Positions 32,380 to 44,372 of a stretch of 64,000 bases of DNA are shown here, in pieces; the first letter of the stretch is position 1, and each line of letters opens with the position of its first letter. Source of the stretch: Myotis daubentonii (taxonomy: Eukaryota; Chordata; Mammalia; Chiroptera; Vespertilionidae); NCBI RefSeq assembly GCF_963259705.1, contig NC_081842.1, positions 90,758,433 to 90,822,432 of the forward strand, read 5' to 3'. Position numbers and translations under genes: made by a program. The notes beneath the pieces are model-generated. The model worked only from the letters and a program-made list of their open reading frames with translations, was not told the origin of the DNA and ran no database searches.

Positions 32380-33220
32380 CCTTTTTAAAAGTCATTCACT
32401 GCAAAGGACGCCAAGTAGAGAATGACCTCGTAATACAGAGAAACAACAAAGCAGACCAGGAGACCAAGACAATGACTCAGAGAAAGCCTCCATCTCCCCA
32501 ACTCTTAGCTAAACCCCATATAATGCCCCAATACACTCCAGAGGAACTTCAGTCCCTATTAACTCTTGGGGCCACTCAGGAAGATTCATGGTTAAAATTT
32601 CAGAGAAAATGTATCCTACCCCAGGGACAGGCCCATGATATGTTACAGCAGCGGTTCTCAACCTGTGGGTCACGACCCCTTTGGGAGTCGAACAACCCTT
32701 TCACAGGAATCGCCAAAGACCATCGGAAAACACATATATAATTACATCTTGTTTTTGTGGTTAATCACTGTGCTTTAATTATGTTCAATTTGTAACAATG
32801 AAATTGGGGGTCACCACAACATGAGGAACTGTATTAAAGGGTTGCAGCATTAGGAAAGTTGAGAACCATTGTCTTATGGGCTATTCACAATTCCCTACAT
32901 ATTGGATACGTTTAGAACAGCTAAAACCCCTCATCACATGTTTGAGCCTAGCCTGCCTACTGCAAGATATCACCAACACCTGTTCTACGTGTTACTCAGT
33001 ATCTCCACTAGGGCAGGTTAGATTAGACCTCCTTCTTTCCCCACTCATCAGTCAAGGGGCCGAATCTCTGGAGAAGACTGGCAAATTACCTTCACTCATT
33101 TCTTTCTTGTCTCTCCGGATCCACTTAGGTCCCCTCTTCACGCTGCCCTACTCTCCACAATCAGGGGTAGTTAGCCTGTTCAGTGTCATGATACAAGAAA
33201 GATACATGTTCAAAACTTAG
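32380..33220 (+). pseudogene. Class I ERV RNase H / integrase remnant
   Basis: The RNase H C-terminus (VIHCKGRQVENDL, then NNKADQETK) at about 32390-32470 leads into the integrase N-terminal linker (32472-32648). A SPIN transposon interrupts it at 32649-32871. Integrase similarity resumes at 32872. At 33061 the frame reads ISGEDWQITFTHF, matching the catalytic-core GEDWQIDFT box but with Thr at the first catalytic Asp. Stops and frameshifts are frequent. No env was recognised after 33220. Confidence 0.7.
32649..32871 (+). mobile_element. SPIN-type hAT non-autonomous transposon
   Basis: 223 bp. The left end CAGCGGTTCTCAACCTGTGG continues GGTCACGACCCCTTTGGGAG. The right end GTTGAGAACCATTG is its inverted repeat. 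The internal landmarks TTTCACAGGAATCGCC, GGGGGTCACCACAACATGAG and TATTAAAGGGTTGCAGCATT match the SPIN family. Flanking 8-mers TGTTACAG and TCTTATGG agree at 5 of 8 bases, a decayed target-site duplication. It lies within the ERV integrase region, so it post-dates that ERV. Confidence 0.93.
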
Positions 33221-33514
33221 AGGAAAACAAAGCTTTCCTGGCTATCAGATTTTAAAAGCTGAGTCCCTACGTGGTAAAAATTGGACTTAAAAAAAATGTC
33301 TGGACACAAGCATGATGGGGTGATGTGGGAGGTAAGACATCCACAAGAAGAAAAATCCAGGAGTAGGAGAGAGATTGGAAGTTGTGGGGCCAGTCACCCC
33401 TGAGCCACAGGGGGAAAGAGAACCTTCCAGATGGTTCTGAGGGACCTGTGAGCAGCCTCTGTCCTCCCACCTACACCAGATCCCTCGTTCTTTCTTAAGC
33501 ACATAAGTATGCTC
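33221..33514. other. No recognised feature
   Basis: Could be retroviral sequence after integrase, but I see no signature. Confidence 0.4.
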
Positions 33515-33840
33515 CTGCCTCAAGGCTTTAGCACCAATCTTATTCTTTACTGCTTTTCCCTCTCATAACCTTGTCCCTTGTCACCTTCAGTTTGTCCAAA
33601 TGTCACCTTCTCAAAATGGCCTGACTCTGACTGCTTCCTTTAAAATAGCAATCCTCCCGCCTCCAGGCAATTCTCAACCCCATTCTCTGTGTTTCGTCTG
33701 CAATCCTCATCACCTTGAAACATAACTGTACTGTTTCCTTACTTTGGTATGTTGCTGTTTGTCTTTCCTCACGAGGACATGTGTTCTATGAGAATAGAGT
33801 TTTTGTCTCTTTCATTGGGTGTATGCACCAATGAAACAGA
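33515..33840 (+). repeat. L2 LINE relic
   Basis: Matches L2 3' sequence in order: TGCTCCTGCCTCAAGGCTTT, AAATGTCACCTTCTC, and GTTCTATGAGAATAGAG, then TTTTTGTCTCTTTCATTG. Confidence 0.75.
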
Positions 33841-36687
33841 AACCCCTGAAGCAGCTTGACCTCCAAGAAGGTGTCTAATAATTACTTTACAAGTTAATGA
33901 ATAAGTACAGAGTCCAGGCTATATGAAGCTATTATTTTTTAAATATTCTTTTAAAATGTTCTGCGAATTAAAACATCTCTTCCCTTCTCAAACCCACACC
34001 TGGACTGTTATAATAAATGCTTCTGAATCTCTTTTCAGATTACTTTAATCTTTGTGTTTAAATTGCTTCCATTCTCAAGATGCCTTGTGCTATTCAGTGT
34101 ATGGATTCCCGTGTCCAAGTTTCTGAGAATAAAGCTTGTAGAATATTCCACCAAATACAAGGGAAGTTGTGAATTTCTTTTATACCAGGATCAATAACCA
34201 TCTGAGTTGGACAGATTAAATTAGCCACAGGCTGGTTTGGACGCAGGAGGAAAGATGGATAGCTTCTTTGAGTCACTTGTAGTTGTATACAAAGTGTTTG
34301 TTAAAATTTCAAAGAGAAATAAGGCACTGAAATGCAAAGGTAAACATTCTGCTTTAAAGTGATAGAGACAAATGGCCTTCTACAGCTCAAACCTTTTCAG
34401 AATTGGTATAGATCATCTGCATTATGTTTTTGTGGTGCCTGTGAAAAGGATGTGTGGCGAAAGGCACTACTTGAAATTCAGTTCCAATATCATGTTGGCT
34501 GAAAAGCTGTGCTTCTTCGTAAGTCCAACCAAATACACTGACATTTTCAGAGTGCATCTGATACATTTCAATAATTAATTCTTAAGTCAAGAAAGAGTCA
34601 AGAAATCAGATGAAGAAGCACAGTAGGTTGAAAATTGCCAGTGGGAAGGGAAAAAATCAGCCACAGATAGAGCCTTTTCAAGCTGTAAAGAGGTCAGTGG
34701 GATACCACTGGGAACAGGGATGAAGCTTCAGGGTTTTTCATTATTGTTATTTACATAAACCACCCAGAGAGTAATGTGAGCTGCTCAGTCCATAACTGTG
34801 CACAAATTGGTAGACTCAAAAAGAAAAATGCAATCACATAGTAGAAAGAACCAAATCAATGAAGTACATGCATAACAAGCAGTCGGAGGAGACAGATCTC
34901 AAACAAACAAACAAAAATCTCTTTTAAAGAAAACAAATTGTGGGAAAATTATGCTGTGCAGAAATAAAAAACTGCTCCAACAAACCTCCATCAGAAAGTT
35001 TTATCTATGTTCTAGACCTGGCCTTTATGATGGGATCAGAGAGGGTGCCACAGAATTGCCAACTGAAACACTAGAATTATATTAGTAGTTGAGCATTTTT
35101 TAATGTAGAAAAATATATTTCATATAAAAGGTATAAGATATGCCACGATTGTTACTGAGAGACACTAACATCATTTCAAAATATCTGTTTTGAAAATATA
35201 TTGTTCATGATGTCTCAGGTTATGATTTTGTTTCTGCTTCTAAGTAACCTTTCTCCTCAATACTATCAATGAAACTGCAATAAAAATAAAATTCATAATT
35301 TAAATTACTGAGAGCGAATTTAAAAATGCTAATGTAACTTATTTTATCATCTATTTCTTAAAAGTGTATATTGTCCTTTTCATCATAGACAGGCAGACAC
35401 AATCAGAGCACTGTATTCAGTGACCCACCGAGAGTATTTCTTTACAGTGTCTTTCAGCAGAAGATCCCAGGAAAGATGAATGTACAGAGAAAGATATGAT
35501 ATGTATGCATAACGCCTCTAGCATGTTTTATCAGGTGAAATTCACCCATGGGAAGTAAAAAAAATACCTCTATAGGCAAATGTCTACAACCTGCATAAGA
35601 AGCACTAGATGACACTATCATAATGCTAGTTTGATCAATGGTCAAAGCTACTAATAAGGAAAATAAAATAACAATATGCTTATTTTAAAATTAATGACAA
35701 TGTCAGTGTGTGCTCTGGCATTCTATAATCTGGTAATAGGAAATGAGAGTGTGTTAGATACTGCTAGACAAAGCCCTTTGTATTCCTTGCTGCTAGGCCA
35801 GTGCTTAATACATAATAGGTAGTCAACTTACTAGAAAAACATATATCATAGCCCGCAAGAACTTCTAAGGAAGTAATAATTTGTAAAAATAAGTGTTTTG
35901 CATTTAGAAATTCACTGCATGATTCCTTATAACTCAAGTGATATAAAAAATAGTAGTTTCCAATTGTTTCTGTGAGCCACAGAAAAGGATGACTTTTTAA
36001 GGAAAGTACATTATATGTACTTACAGTCCAATTTTATTTTCTGAGTGAAATAGTAAAATATACTACACAAATGGGTGGAGTAACAAGTACATTTGATTGT
36101 TTAAAACTCAGCTTGAATAATGTAAAGTGGTCATGGCTTAGAGAAGGAATTTTCCTTATGTGAAAGGATTTGTTATTTGGCAAGAAAATATCAAGAGTCA
36201 TTCTTTTTATTTTCGGGGAAAATAAATTATCTAAGACAGGAACAAGTGACTTTGCACTAATGCACTTCCCAATTAAATTATATGGCAATATTTCAAAACT
36301 ATAAGCAGGGAAGCTATTGGCTGAAATTATACCTCCTTATACTAAAATAGAAGATGATATCTAAACATCTTAGATGCTCAAGTCAAATGGTTTGAAGAAT
36401 TCCAACCTCTTCTTTGCTTAGGGCTTGACTAATTCCTATACTAGGACTGGACAAAGCTCATAGCATAATCCAATCAAATCCTATTTAATGATACTTGGAA
36501 ACTCAGAAGGAGACTATTTGACAGAAAGTGTAAGGAGAACTCTTGCCCTGGACAAGAATTTCTGATGACTGCACTATTCTGGAAAAGCTGCTAGATCAGG
36601 TGAGTACAGAATCAAGCTCTGAATAGAGAGAATATGTCTTAAAAGTGAACAAACATATTAGTATCAGATGTGAGGAGTTAATCAGAT
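33841..36687. other. No recognised feature
   Basis: 2.8 kb of unique-looking AT-rich DNA. A weak MIR-like tail lies at about 35790-35830 (GCTTAATACATAATAGGTAG). No gene seen. Confidence 0.5.
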
Positions 36688-37440
36688 GTGGGGAACTGCA
36701 GAGCTACTCCAGAGAGCCAGAAGGGAGTTGGCTCCACATGTTTTGTGGGAAGGTTGTGGGAACAAATTCCTTGCAAAGAAAAACAAACAAATGAAACAAT
36801 TAATCAAAGGAACCAGCTGATGTTGTAGGGACTTGAAAGTCTTAAATATGGAGGTGAATTATTATGGTAATTTGAATAATAATAAAAAAAAAACTAGGGG
36901 ATCTGGTGGTAAGCTGCTATACTGATACAAGAAGTTCAGGACCTTAGATTCCCTAAGGTTGCAGTAAGAAAAAAAGGGGAAACAAGCAAAATAAAGAGTG
37001 CAATTGGTAATGATAATGAAGCATCCATCTTATATAAAAACTGCTGCTTGAAATTTTAACCCTGCTATTTCTGGCTTCTGTAAATGCTTGCTGGCTTAAA
37101 TAATAAGGAAAATAAGACTACTCCCATTTCAGAGAGCCCATTAAACCTTCTCCAGACGAAGTTATCAGTGCTGGCATCAGGCCAAGCCTTGGGTCGAGGT
37201 CTCAAAGCGCCAGCACACAGGGCCCTTTAAGAATTTGCAAAGGGAACCGGAAAAAACCCATATTGGGGAGACAAAGAGGGTAAGATGGTATAAATACAGG
37301 AAACTTCCTGTGTGATTTCACCCAGAATTTGAGAGCCATTTTCCTCTGGGCCCGCACGTAATAATAAATGTAACTCCATCTCTCTAAGCGTTGCTTGGTT
37401 CTTCTCCGGTTTTTCTGTAACAATAACATAAGTACCAAGG
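36688..37440 (+). repeat. Possible LTR
   Basis: The right half has the LTR layout: TATA box GGTATAAATACAGG (37289), then AATAATAAATG (37361) as poly(A) signal, a pyrimidine-rich U5 and CTGTAACAATAACA. Boundaries are uncertain and no duplication was found. Confidence 0.4.
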
Positions 37441-39170
37441 TGGAGCAAAAATTAAAGTCTCTCTAATAACAAACATGAAATATAGTCAGTATAGATTGAA
37501 ATAACGGTCACTTCAGCAAACAGTTGGAATTAGTGTCAAAAGTGTGAATTATTTGATCTCCACACTGTCAGGAAGGGTACATTATACTTGATCTATTACT
37601 GAAACCATTGGACCAAATACTATTAGAGCTCTCATTGGGACAAGGCATGCAAATCAGGAACCTAGTTTATTTATAGAAAAAGGAAAACATTTTATAGGAT
37701 AAAGAGAGTATAAATATAATGTTATATTAAATGTATATAAAAGATAGACTAGTTTACCAAATCTCTTAGAAAATGAAATGCTACCAACTTGGTCATCTGT
37801 TCTAACTAGAATATGTATGTAATTAATATCCTTGCTTTAAATTGTTTGACCCTGATATTAATAGCATTGGCTACTCATTAACACTGCTATTATTCATAGA
37901 AGACCTGTTTCAAGGTAAAACTAGCTTATTAAGCTAAATCCATTTACAAGGATAAAAATTAAATGTTTTCTTCTCACATAATAGATCACATCCGTCCTTT
38001 ACATATGACTCTCAATAATCAAAAATTGTTTTGGAAGCAGATTTCAGTGTCCCATGTCACTGAATTTGATAATTCACTTTTAAAATTTTTATTTTCTGGC
38101 ATGCTTTTATTGTAATTAAGTTACCAATAATACATTGCCTCCTAAGGTAGCTAATATGTTTTATTTATATTTAAACAATTATTTAAACTTTATCTTTTTC
38201 CAGTGCTTCTTCATCTATTTTAAACTATTTTAAACTTTAAATAGTTTTATTTTCTTTCAAAATAATAGCACTTTCTGACATCGTGTTCTTCACAATGAAT
38301 GCAACTTGCATTTATATGTATTTTCAATAATTTTATTGTCATCTTATTCATTTCCCAGACACTTTATTTTTCTTTAAATTTTTTTCTCTTCTTCAGTTAT
38401 CTATTCAAGTTGATTTCAGATCTGTCATTTACATTTGCACAAACTACTAATGAAGCTGAGGCAGTTGAATGATTACAAGAAAACAAAATTTGTCTAATCT
38501 GTTTAAACCTCACTAACATAAACACATTTTAGTATATTCATCTACCAGTTTTAGAACTGATAATATGGTTGACATCTTAAAACTTACTATTCATACTCCA
38601 ACCTACTTTAAGATGACAGTTGACTTTAAGGCTAATAAAAATTTTTAACCACAACAACCACAACACCCAAAATTTGTTTTGGTATGTAAAGCGGTACTAC
38701 TCAAAGATTAATAGTAGAATATACATACTGATAATACAAACTTCCATTCCATCATGTTAGTAGGAAGTTAATGATAAATAAGATAATCTAAGGCAAAATG
38801 CTTATTTTCTTGGGTTATGTTTTTGCAAATATCATATGTAGTCTATTAAATTTGGATTCTAAACATATTCATTTTGGTGCTATGTATAATTTATTTTAAA
38901 TCATTCATATTGAAATGTCTGTTACAATTTTAGGTTGATTTTAAAATATAAAACATACTATCACTTCTTTTGAATAATGACATAAATTCAATTTTTGACA
39001 CAATAAATAATTAAATGTTAATGAATTAATGTGTCACTAAATGCATTTCTAGTTGTTAGATTAAAAAAACTTTTTAGATTTACTCTCTTATCAACTTTAA
39101 TATAGGCAACACAGTAGTAATTATAGTCACCATCTATACATATTATTCATATGATTAATTTATTTCATAA
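37441..39170. other. No recognised feature
   Basis: Very AT-rich, with no gene or repeat that I can name. Confidence 0.5.
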
Positions 39171-39842
39171 TTGGAAGTTTATAATTTTATCCCCCTCCAG
39201 ACATTTAAACCATACCCTCACCACCCTACCCTCTTACAATCTATTCGCTGTACCTATGAGCTTGGCTTTTATTTTGTTTTGTTTTTTAGATTCCATATAT
39301 AGTAAAATCATGCTGTATTCATCTTTCTCTGACTTATTTCACTTAGCGTAATGTCCTCAAGATCCATCCATATTGTTCATAATGGCAATATTCTATTGTT
39401 CTTTATAGCTGAGTAGTATTCCATTGTCTATAAATGTATGTCATATCTTCCTTATCTAGTCATTCATTGGTGAAAACTTAGGTTGTTTTGTATCTTGGTT
39501 ATTGTAAATAATGTTGCAATGAACATGGGGTTACATATATCTTTTGTAGTTTGTGTTTTCATATTTTTTGAAAAATACCCCAAAGTGGAATTGTTGGATC
39601 ATATGATAGGTTGCTTTCTCATTTTATTGATGATCTCCTTTGTTTTACCAAAGCTTTTTAGTTTGATATAAGACCACTTGTTTATTTTTGTTTTGTTGCC
39701 TTGCTAACAGAGTCAGATGTAAAAATTATTGCCAAGACTAATGTTCAGAAGCTTACTGCCTACATTTACTTTGAGAACATTTTTGTGTATGGTATAAGGT
39801 AGTAGTCTTCATTCTTTTGCATGGTTGTTCAGTTTACTAACA
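39171..39842 (-). mobile_element. L1 LINE 3' portion (minus), left half of a split copy
   Basis: L1 ORF2 3' end and 3' UTR reversed: TGACTTATTTCACTTAGCGT, GAGTAGTATTCCATTGTCT, AATAATGTTGCAATGAACAT, TTTAGTTTGATATAAGACC. It breaks at CATGGTTGTTCAGTTTACTA and resumes at 43483 with TTTAATTGAAGAGACTATAG, the next part of L1. Confidence 0.88.
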
Positions 39843-39857
39843 TTTTATTTTATTTTA

Positions 39858-40082
39858 TTTATTTATTTTTTTAAAATATATTTTATTGATTTTTTACAGA
39901 GAGGAAGGGAGAGAGATAGTTAGAAACATCGATGAGAGAGAAACATTGATCAGCTGCCCCCTGCACACCCCCCAATGAGGATGTGCCTGCAACTAAGGTA
40001 CATGCCCTTGACCAGAATCGAACCCGGGACCCTTCAGTCCATAGGCCAACGCTCTATCAACTGAGCCAAACCGGTCAGGGCT
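39858..40082 (-). mobile_element. Ves-type SINE (minus strand)
   Basis: Well preserved. ATATATTTTATTGATTTTTT start, GA-rich segment, CATCGATGAGAGAGAAACAT, and reversed head ending GAGCCAAACCGGTCAGGGC. CG-containing B-box complement GAATCGAACCCGGG. Confidence 0.95.
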
Positions 40083-40084
40083 TA

Positions 40085-40376
40085 TTTTTATTATTTTGTT
40101 CTTAATCCTCACTCAAGGACATTTCCTCCATTGATCTTTAGGGCAAGTGGAAGGAAGATAGGGAGAAGGGATGAGAGAGAGAGACAGACAAAGAGATAGA
40201 GAGAGAGAGTCATTGATATGAGAGAGACATGTCAATTGGTTACCTCCCACATGCACCTCAACCAGAGCTGGGATTGAACCCCCAACCCAGGTATGTGCCA
40301 CTGACCTGGAATCAAACCTGTAACCCTTTGGTGCCCAGGCAGGTATTCTAACCATTGTGCACCACCAGCCAGGGAC
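40085..40376 (-). mobile_element. Second Ves-related SINE (minus strand)
   Basis: Older, longer variant: TTCTTAATCCTCACTCAAGG, (GA)n, TGTCAATTGGTTACCTCCC, GGGATTGAACCCCCAACCC and end GTGCACCACCAGCCAGGGAC. Directly next to the younger Ves copy. Confidence 0.85.
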
Positions 40377-40408
40377 TGGGCATATTATTTAATGATACAT
40401 ATTTATGA

Positions 40409-40409
<1 letters not shown>

Positions 40410-40466
<57 letters not shown>
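40410..40466. repeat. Compound (GT)n(AT)n microsatellite
   Basis: About 18 bp GT and about 38 bp AT. Confidence 0.95.
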
Positions 40467-40468
<2 letters not shown>

Positions 40469-40679
40469 TTTGTGAGTATAAAATATATATGTACCTTGAT
40501 ATAAGCTTATATTTGTGTATACCTTGATGTAAACATATTTGTTTACATACATGTATATAAACATAATAGGTGATAGTATTTTTCAATATATATTATTTAA
40601 AATGAATATTTCAAGTTTCTTCCTCTGTGTATTATTTATAATTGATATTTATAGTTTCTAATACATTAAAACAAGCATA

Positions 40680-40790
40680 CAGTGTGAGGCAAAATTAGGT
40701 TTCCAGTTGTTCCAATGGAAAATATACCAATAATTAATAAATACTAAGAAAAAAATAAACTCTGTGTTTTATAATATATTGATCAATACT
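40680..40790 (+). mobile_element. Possible mariner-like MITE fragment
   Basis: CAGTGTGAGGCAAAATTAGG followed by TTTCCAGTTGTTCC after a TA dinucleotide. It resembles the end of a short mariner-type element. The opposite inverted repeat was not found, so it is truncated or misassigned. Confidence 0.4.
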
Positions 40791-40952
40791 TCCAAAGCCC
40801 TTTATATTTTTACACATGTTCAATTTTAAATTTTTGTATCCTATATTAATTTTCTATTCCAGAATAGCATAGCACTACAAAATCATACTTAAATCAACAT
40901 ACATTTATCTTACCATTTCTGAAGGTAAGGAAATAGATCATGGGTCATAGCT

Positions 40953-43475
40953 GTTTTTTTGTTTGTTTATTTGTTTTTAATCTTTATTGTTGAGATTATT
41001 ACAAATGTCCCTCTTTTTCCCCTATTGTCCCCCCTCCGCCCAGTTGTCTGTGCCCATAGGTAATGCATACAAGCATTCAAGATCTTTGTTTAATCTCTTC
41101 CAGTTCCCCCCACCCCCTTTCCCTTTGAGAGTCATCAGTCTGCTCCATTTCCATGTTTTTTTTTATTCTATTTTATTCCCCAGTTTATTTTGTTCATTAG
41201 ATTGATTATTCTTTTATTTTGATTTTTAGTTTCAATTGTTAAGTATGTATTTATTGCCCATATTTTTTTATCTTTTTCTTTTTTCTTCTTCCTCTTCTTA
41301 AAGAATACCCTTCAACATTTTATATAATACTGGTTTGGGGGTGCAAAACTCCTTTATCTTTTTCTTGTCTGTGAAGCTCTTTATGTGACCTTCAATTCTA
41401 AATGATAGCTTTGTTGGGTAGAGTAATCTTGGTTGTAGGTCCGTGCTATTCATCACTTTGAATATTTCTTTCCACTCCCTCTGGACTGCATAGTTTCTGT
41501 TAATAAATCAACTGAGAGTTGTATGGGCATTTCCTTGTACATAACTCACTACATTTCTCTTGCTGCTTTTAAGATTATCTCTTTGTCTTTAACCCTTGGT
41601 ATTTTAAAAATGATGTGCCTTGGTGTGGTCTTCTTTGGATTCCTCTTGTTTGGGACTCTCTGTGCTTCTTGGACTATTAAATCTATTTCTTTCACCAGGT
41701 AGGAGAAGTTTTCTGTCATTATTTCTTCAAATAGGTTTTCAATATCTGCTCTCTCTCTTCTACTGGCACCACATAATTAGAATGTTGGTATTCTTGAAGT
41801 TGTCCCAGAGATTCCTTATACTATCTTCATATTTATGGATTATTATTTCATTTATCTCTTCTGGTTGATTTGATTCTCAAAATTCTCTACTCTACTGTTG
41901 AATCCCTGTATATTATGCTTTATTTCAGTCAGTGTATGCTTAATTTCTGATAGTCCTTTTCTATTTTGTTTGGCATTCTCACTAAGATCCTTGAAAGCCT
42001 CACTAAGTCCTTAGGAGGTTTCTAGAAGATTCTTGAGTAACCTTATAACCATGATTTTGAACTCTACATCCAGTAGTTTGCTTTCTTCCATTTCTTTCAT
42101 TTGTGACATGTTTCTTTGTCTCCACATTTTTGCTGCTTCCCTATGTATTGGGTAGAGTTGCTATGTCTCTTTGATTTGATAGAGTGGCCTGGTGTAGTAG
42201 GTGTCCTATAAGGCCCAGTGGCTTAGCCTCCCCAATCACCTGAGGTGGACACTCTAGGTGCACACCTTTGTGGGCTATGTGCACAGTTTTGTTGTAGTTG
42301 AGACTTGATTGCTGTTGGTGTCACTGGGAGGAATTGACCTCCAGGTCAATTGGCTGTGGGGACCAGCTGGGACTACAGTGGGCGTAGCTGTGCAGGAGAC
42401 ACCCTTATGGAGCATGATTTGCTTCACTGAGGCTTTGGTGCTCATTGAATCTGCCCCTTGAGTGTGTTGCTTATGGATGTGTAGAGTTATAATATGGTAT
42501 GTTCTGACACTGACCATTGGGTATACTGGCTCTTGGGTCTCTGGGGAGGAGTAAAGTAAGCCACTGTCTGGGGCCATCCAGCAGATCCCTACTCTTTGTA
42601 TCAGGTTTGAAAGTGCCCAGATAAGGCCCAGCTGTGAAGCAAGGCAGGCTAGTGCTGGTGCCAGGTCTTGAGCCTTTTATTGATAGGTTTGGGGCTCCTT
42701 GACACAGCTGAAGCTTTTTTGACAGATTTTAGACTGAGTAAGGACAGGCCATTCATATGAAAAATCTGCTGCACACAGGTTGGGTGAGCCTGCAAATTGG
42801 ATGGTGCGGGGTCTCAGGGAATCACCAGGGCAGAGCAAACAGAAATGGCTGCCAGTCAGTCCTGCAAATGGGAAGGTCCCAGCATAGGAATAATTATCTC
42901 TGAAAATACCTCCATCTGGGAGAAAACCGCCCACGAGTTCCTGCCCTGATGCCAGAAAATCCAGTTCCTCCTCGTATGTGTCTAGGTCCCCCAGAGCCTT
43001 GCCCTGGTGCTGCAGCTCAGAGGAAGCGGAACCTTGTAAGTTCAGTTTGTGGTGCCAGCCTTTTAAGAGGAGTAGCTGGGTCTCCAGCAGCCTCTTTATC
43101 ACTGAGCTCCAATCAGCACTGGTTTTTACAGCCAGTAGTTACAGAGACTTCTTTTCTAAGCTCTGGGATGCTGCACTGGGCTTCTGGTGTGGGGCTGGGA
43201 CCCCTTTCTTTTCACGGGTGGCCTCCACAGAGATGATCTGCCTGCTGATTAAAAAAGCATCACAAGTGGGTGTCAGACCAGCTGGTCCCATGCCTCCACA
43301 CCTCTGCCAGTCTCAGTGTGCTTTCTCCTTTACTTCTCTAGTTGTAGGACTTCCATTCAGTGAGCTTTCTGGTGGTTCTGGATGATGGTTGTTCTATAGT
43401 TCAGTTGTAATTTGGATCTGGTTGTGGGAGGAGGAGATTACAGGTGTTTACCTACACCACCATTATGTTTCTCAT
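40953..43475 (-). mobile_element. Second HAL1 copy, decayed (minus strand)
   Basis: Collinear with the intact HAL1 at 7558-9459: TTTAATCTTTATTGTTGAG, CAGTTGTCTGTGCCCATAGG, CTTCAACATTTTATATAATA, GACCTCCAGGTCAATTGGCT and ATGGTTGTTCTATAGTTCAG occur in the same order. It ends near CACCACCATTATG. It is longer than the young copy because its 5' UTR (about 42130-43475) is about 1.3 kb against 0.7 kb. No ORF2 lies between ORF1 and the 3' UTR. Open frames in the 5' UTR region (for example 42677-43102, 141 aa) show no domain. Confidence 0.85.
41295..42130 (-). pseudogene. Decayed HAL1 ORF1
   Basis: Homologue of the intact ORF1 at 7910-8758, recognisable along its length on the minus strand (for example the regions opposite GACCTTCAATTCTAAATGAT and GTGTGGTCTTCTTTGGATTC). 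Several small deletions shift the frame, including one base lost near CACTCCCTCTGGACTG relative to CACTCCCTTCTGGCCTG. The region from about 41860 to 42060 is rearranged. No intact protein. Confidence 0.8.
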
Positions 43476-43482
43476 CTAACAT

Positions 43483-44372
43483 CTTTAATTGAAGAGACTA
43501 TAGTTTTCCCCATTATATGTCCTTGTCTCTGTTACAAATTAATTGTCTTTTTATATGGTTTACTTCAGGGGTGTTTATTATGTTTCTGATCTAGGTATTT
43601 GTTTTTATACTAATACCGTACTCTTTTGATTACTATAACGTCATAACATAGTTTGAAGTTAGGGAGTGTAATGTCTCCAGCTTTGTTTTTCTTTCTCAAG
43701 TCTACTTTGGTTATTCAAGCTCTTTTGTGGTTCCACATAAATTTGAGAATTGTTTGTTCTATTTCTGTAAAAAATGGCATTGGGATTTTGATAGGCATTG
43801 CACTGAATCTATAGTTGCTTTGGGTAATTGGACATTTTAACAGTAATTTTTCCAATCCACAAGCATAGAATATCTTTCCATTTGCTTTTGTCTTCTTCAT
43901 TTGTTTTTATTTTTATCAATGTCTTATAGTTTTCTGTGCACATGTGTTTTCCTGCTTGGTTAAATTTATTACTAGGCATCCTATTATTTTGATACAATTA
44001 TAAATGTGGGTGGGTTTTTTTGTTTGTTTGTTTTAATTTCTCCTTCTGGTAGTTTGTTGTTTGTATTTAGAAAGGCAACTGATTTTTGTATGTTGATTTT
44101 GTATCTTGAAACTTTACTGAAATTGATTATTAGTTTTAACATTTTTTTTTGGTGGAGTCTTTATGGTTTTCTATACATAAAATCTTGTCATTCACAAATA
44201 GTCATAATTTTACTTCTTGCTTTCCAATTTCCATGCCTTTCATTTCATTTTCTTGCCTAATTGCTCTGGCTAGAACATTCACTAATATGTTGGATAAAAG
44301 TGGCAAGAATAGTTATCTTTGTCTTGTTCCTGATATTAGAGAAAAGCTTTTAGTTTTTTACTGTTGAGTGGC
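43483..44372 (-). mobile_element. L1 LINE ORF2 portion (minus), right half of the split copy
   Basis: Continues the L1 from 39842. A conserved ORF2 stretch translates as [20 protein letters not shown] (about 43722-43800). Further right is the reverse-transcriptase-proximal region (TAATATGTTGGATAAAAGTG). The frame is disrupted. It ends near 44372, 5'-truncated. Confidence 0.88.

Larger units (their letters stand above)
40377..40952. other. Unassigned sequence inside the L1 split
   Basis: Contains a GT/AT microsatellite (40410-40466), a mariner-like fragment (40680-40790) and AT-rich DNA that is not L1. Confidence 0.5.

Noticed and set aside
36890..36935. ACTAGGGGATCTGGTGG resembling a reversed Helitron 3' end
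   Set aside because: No hairpin follows and no 5' terminus is found.
42677..43102. 141-codon open frame, minus strand
   Set aside because: Lies in the 5' UTR of the decayed HAL1. No counterpart is open in the intact HAL1.
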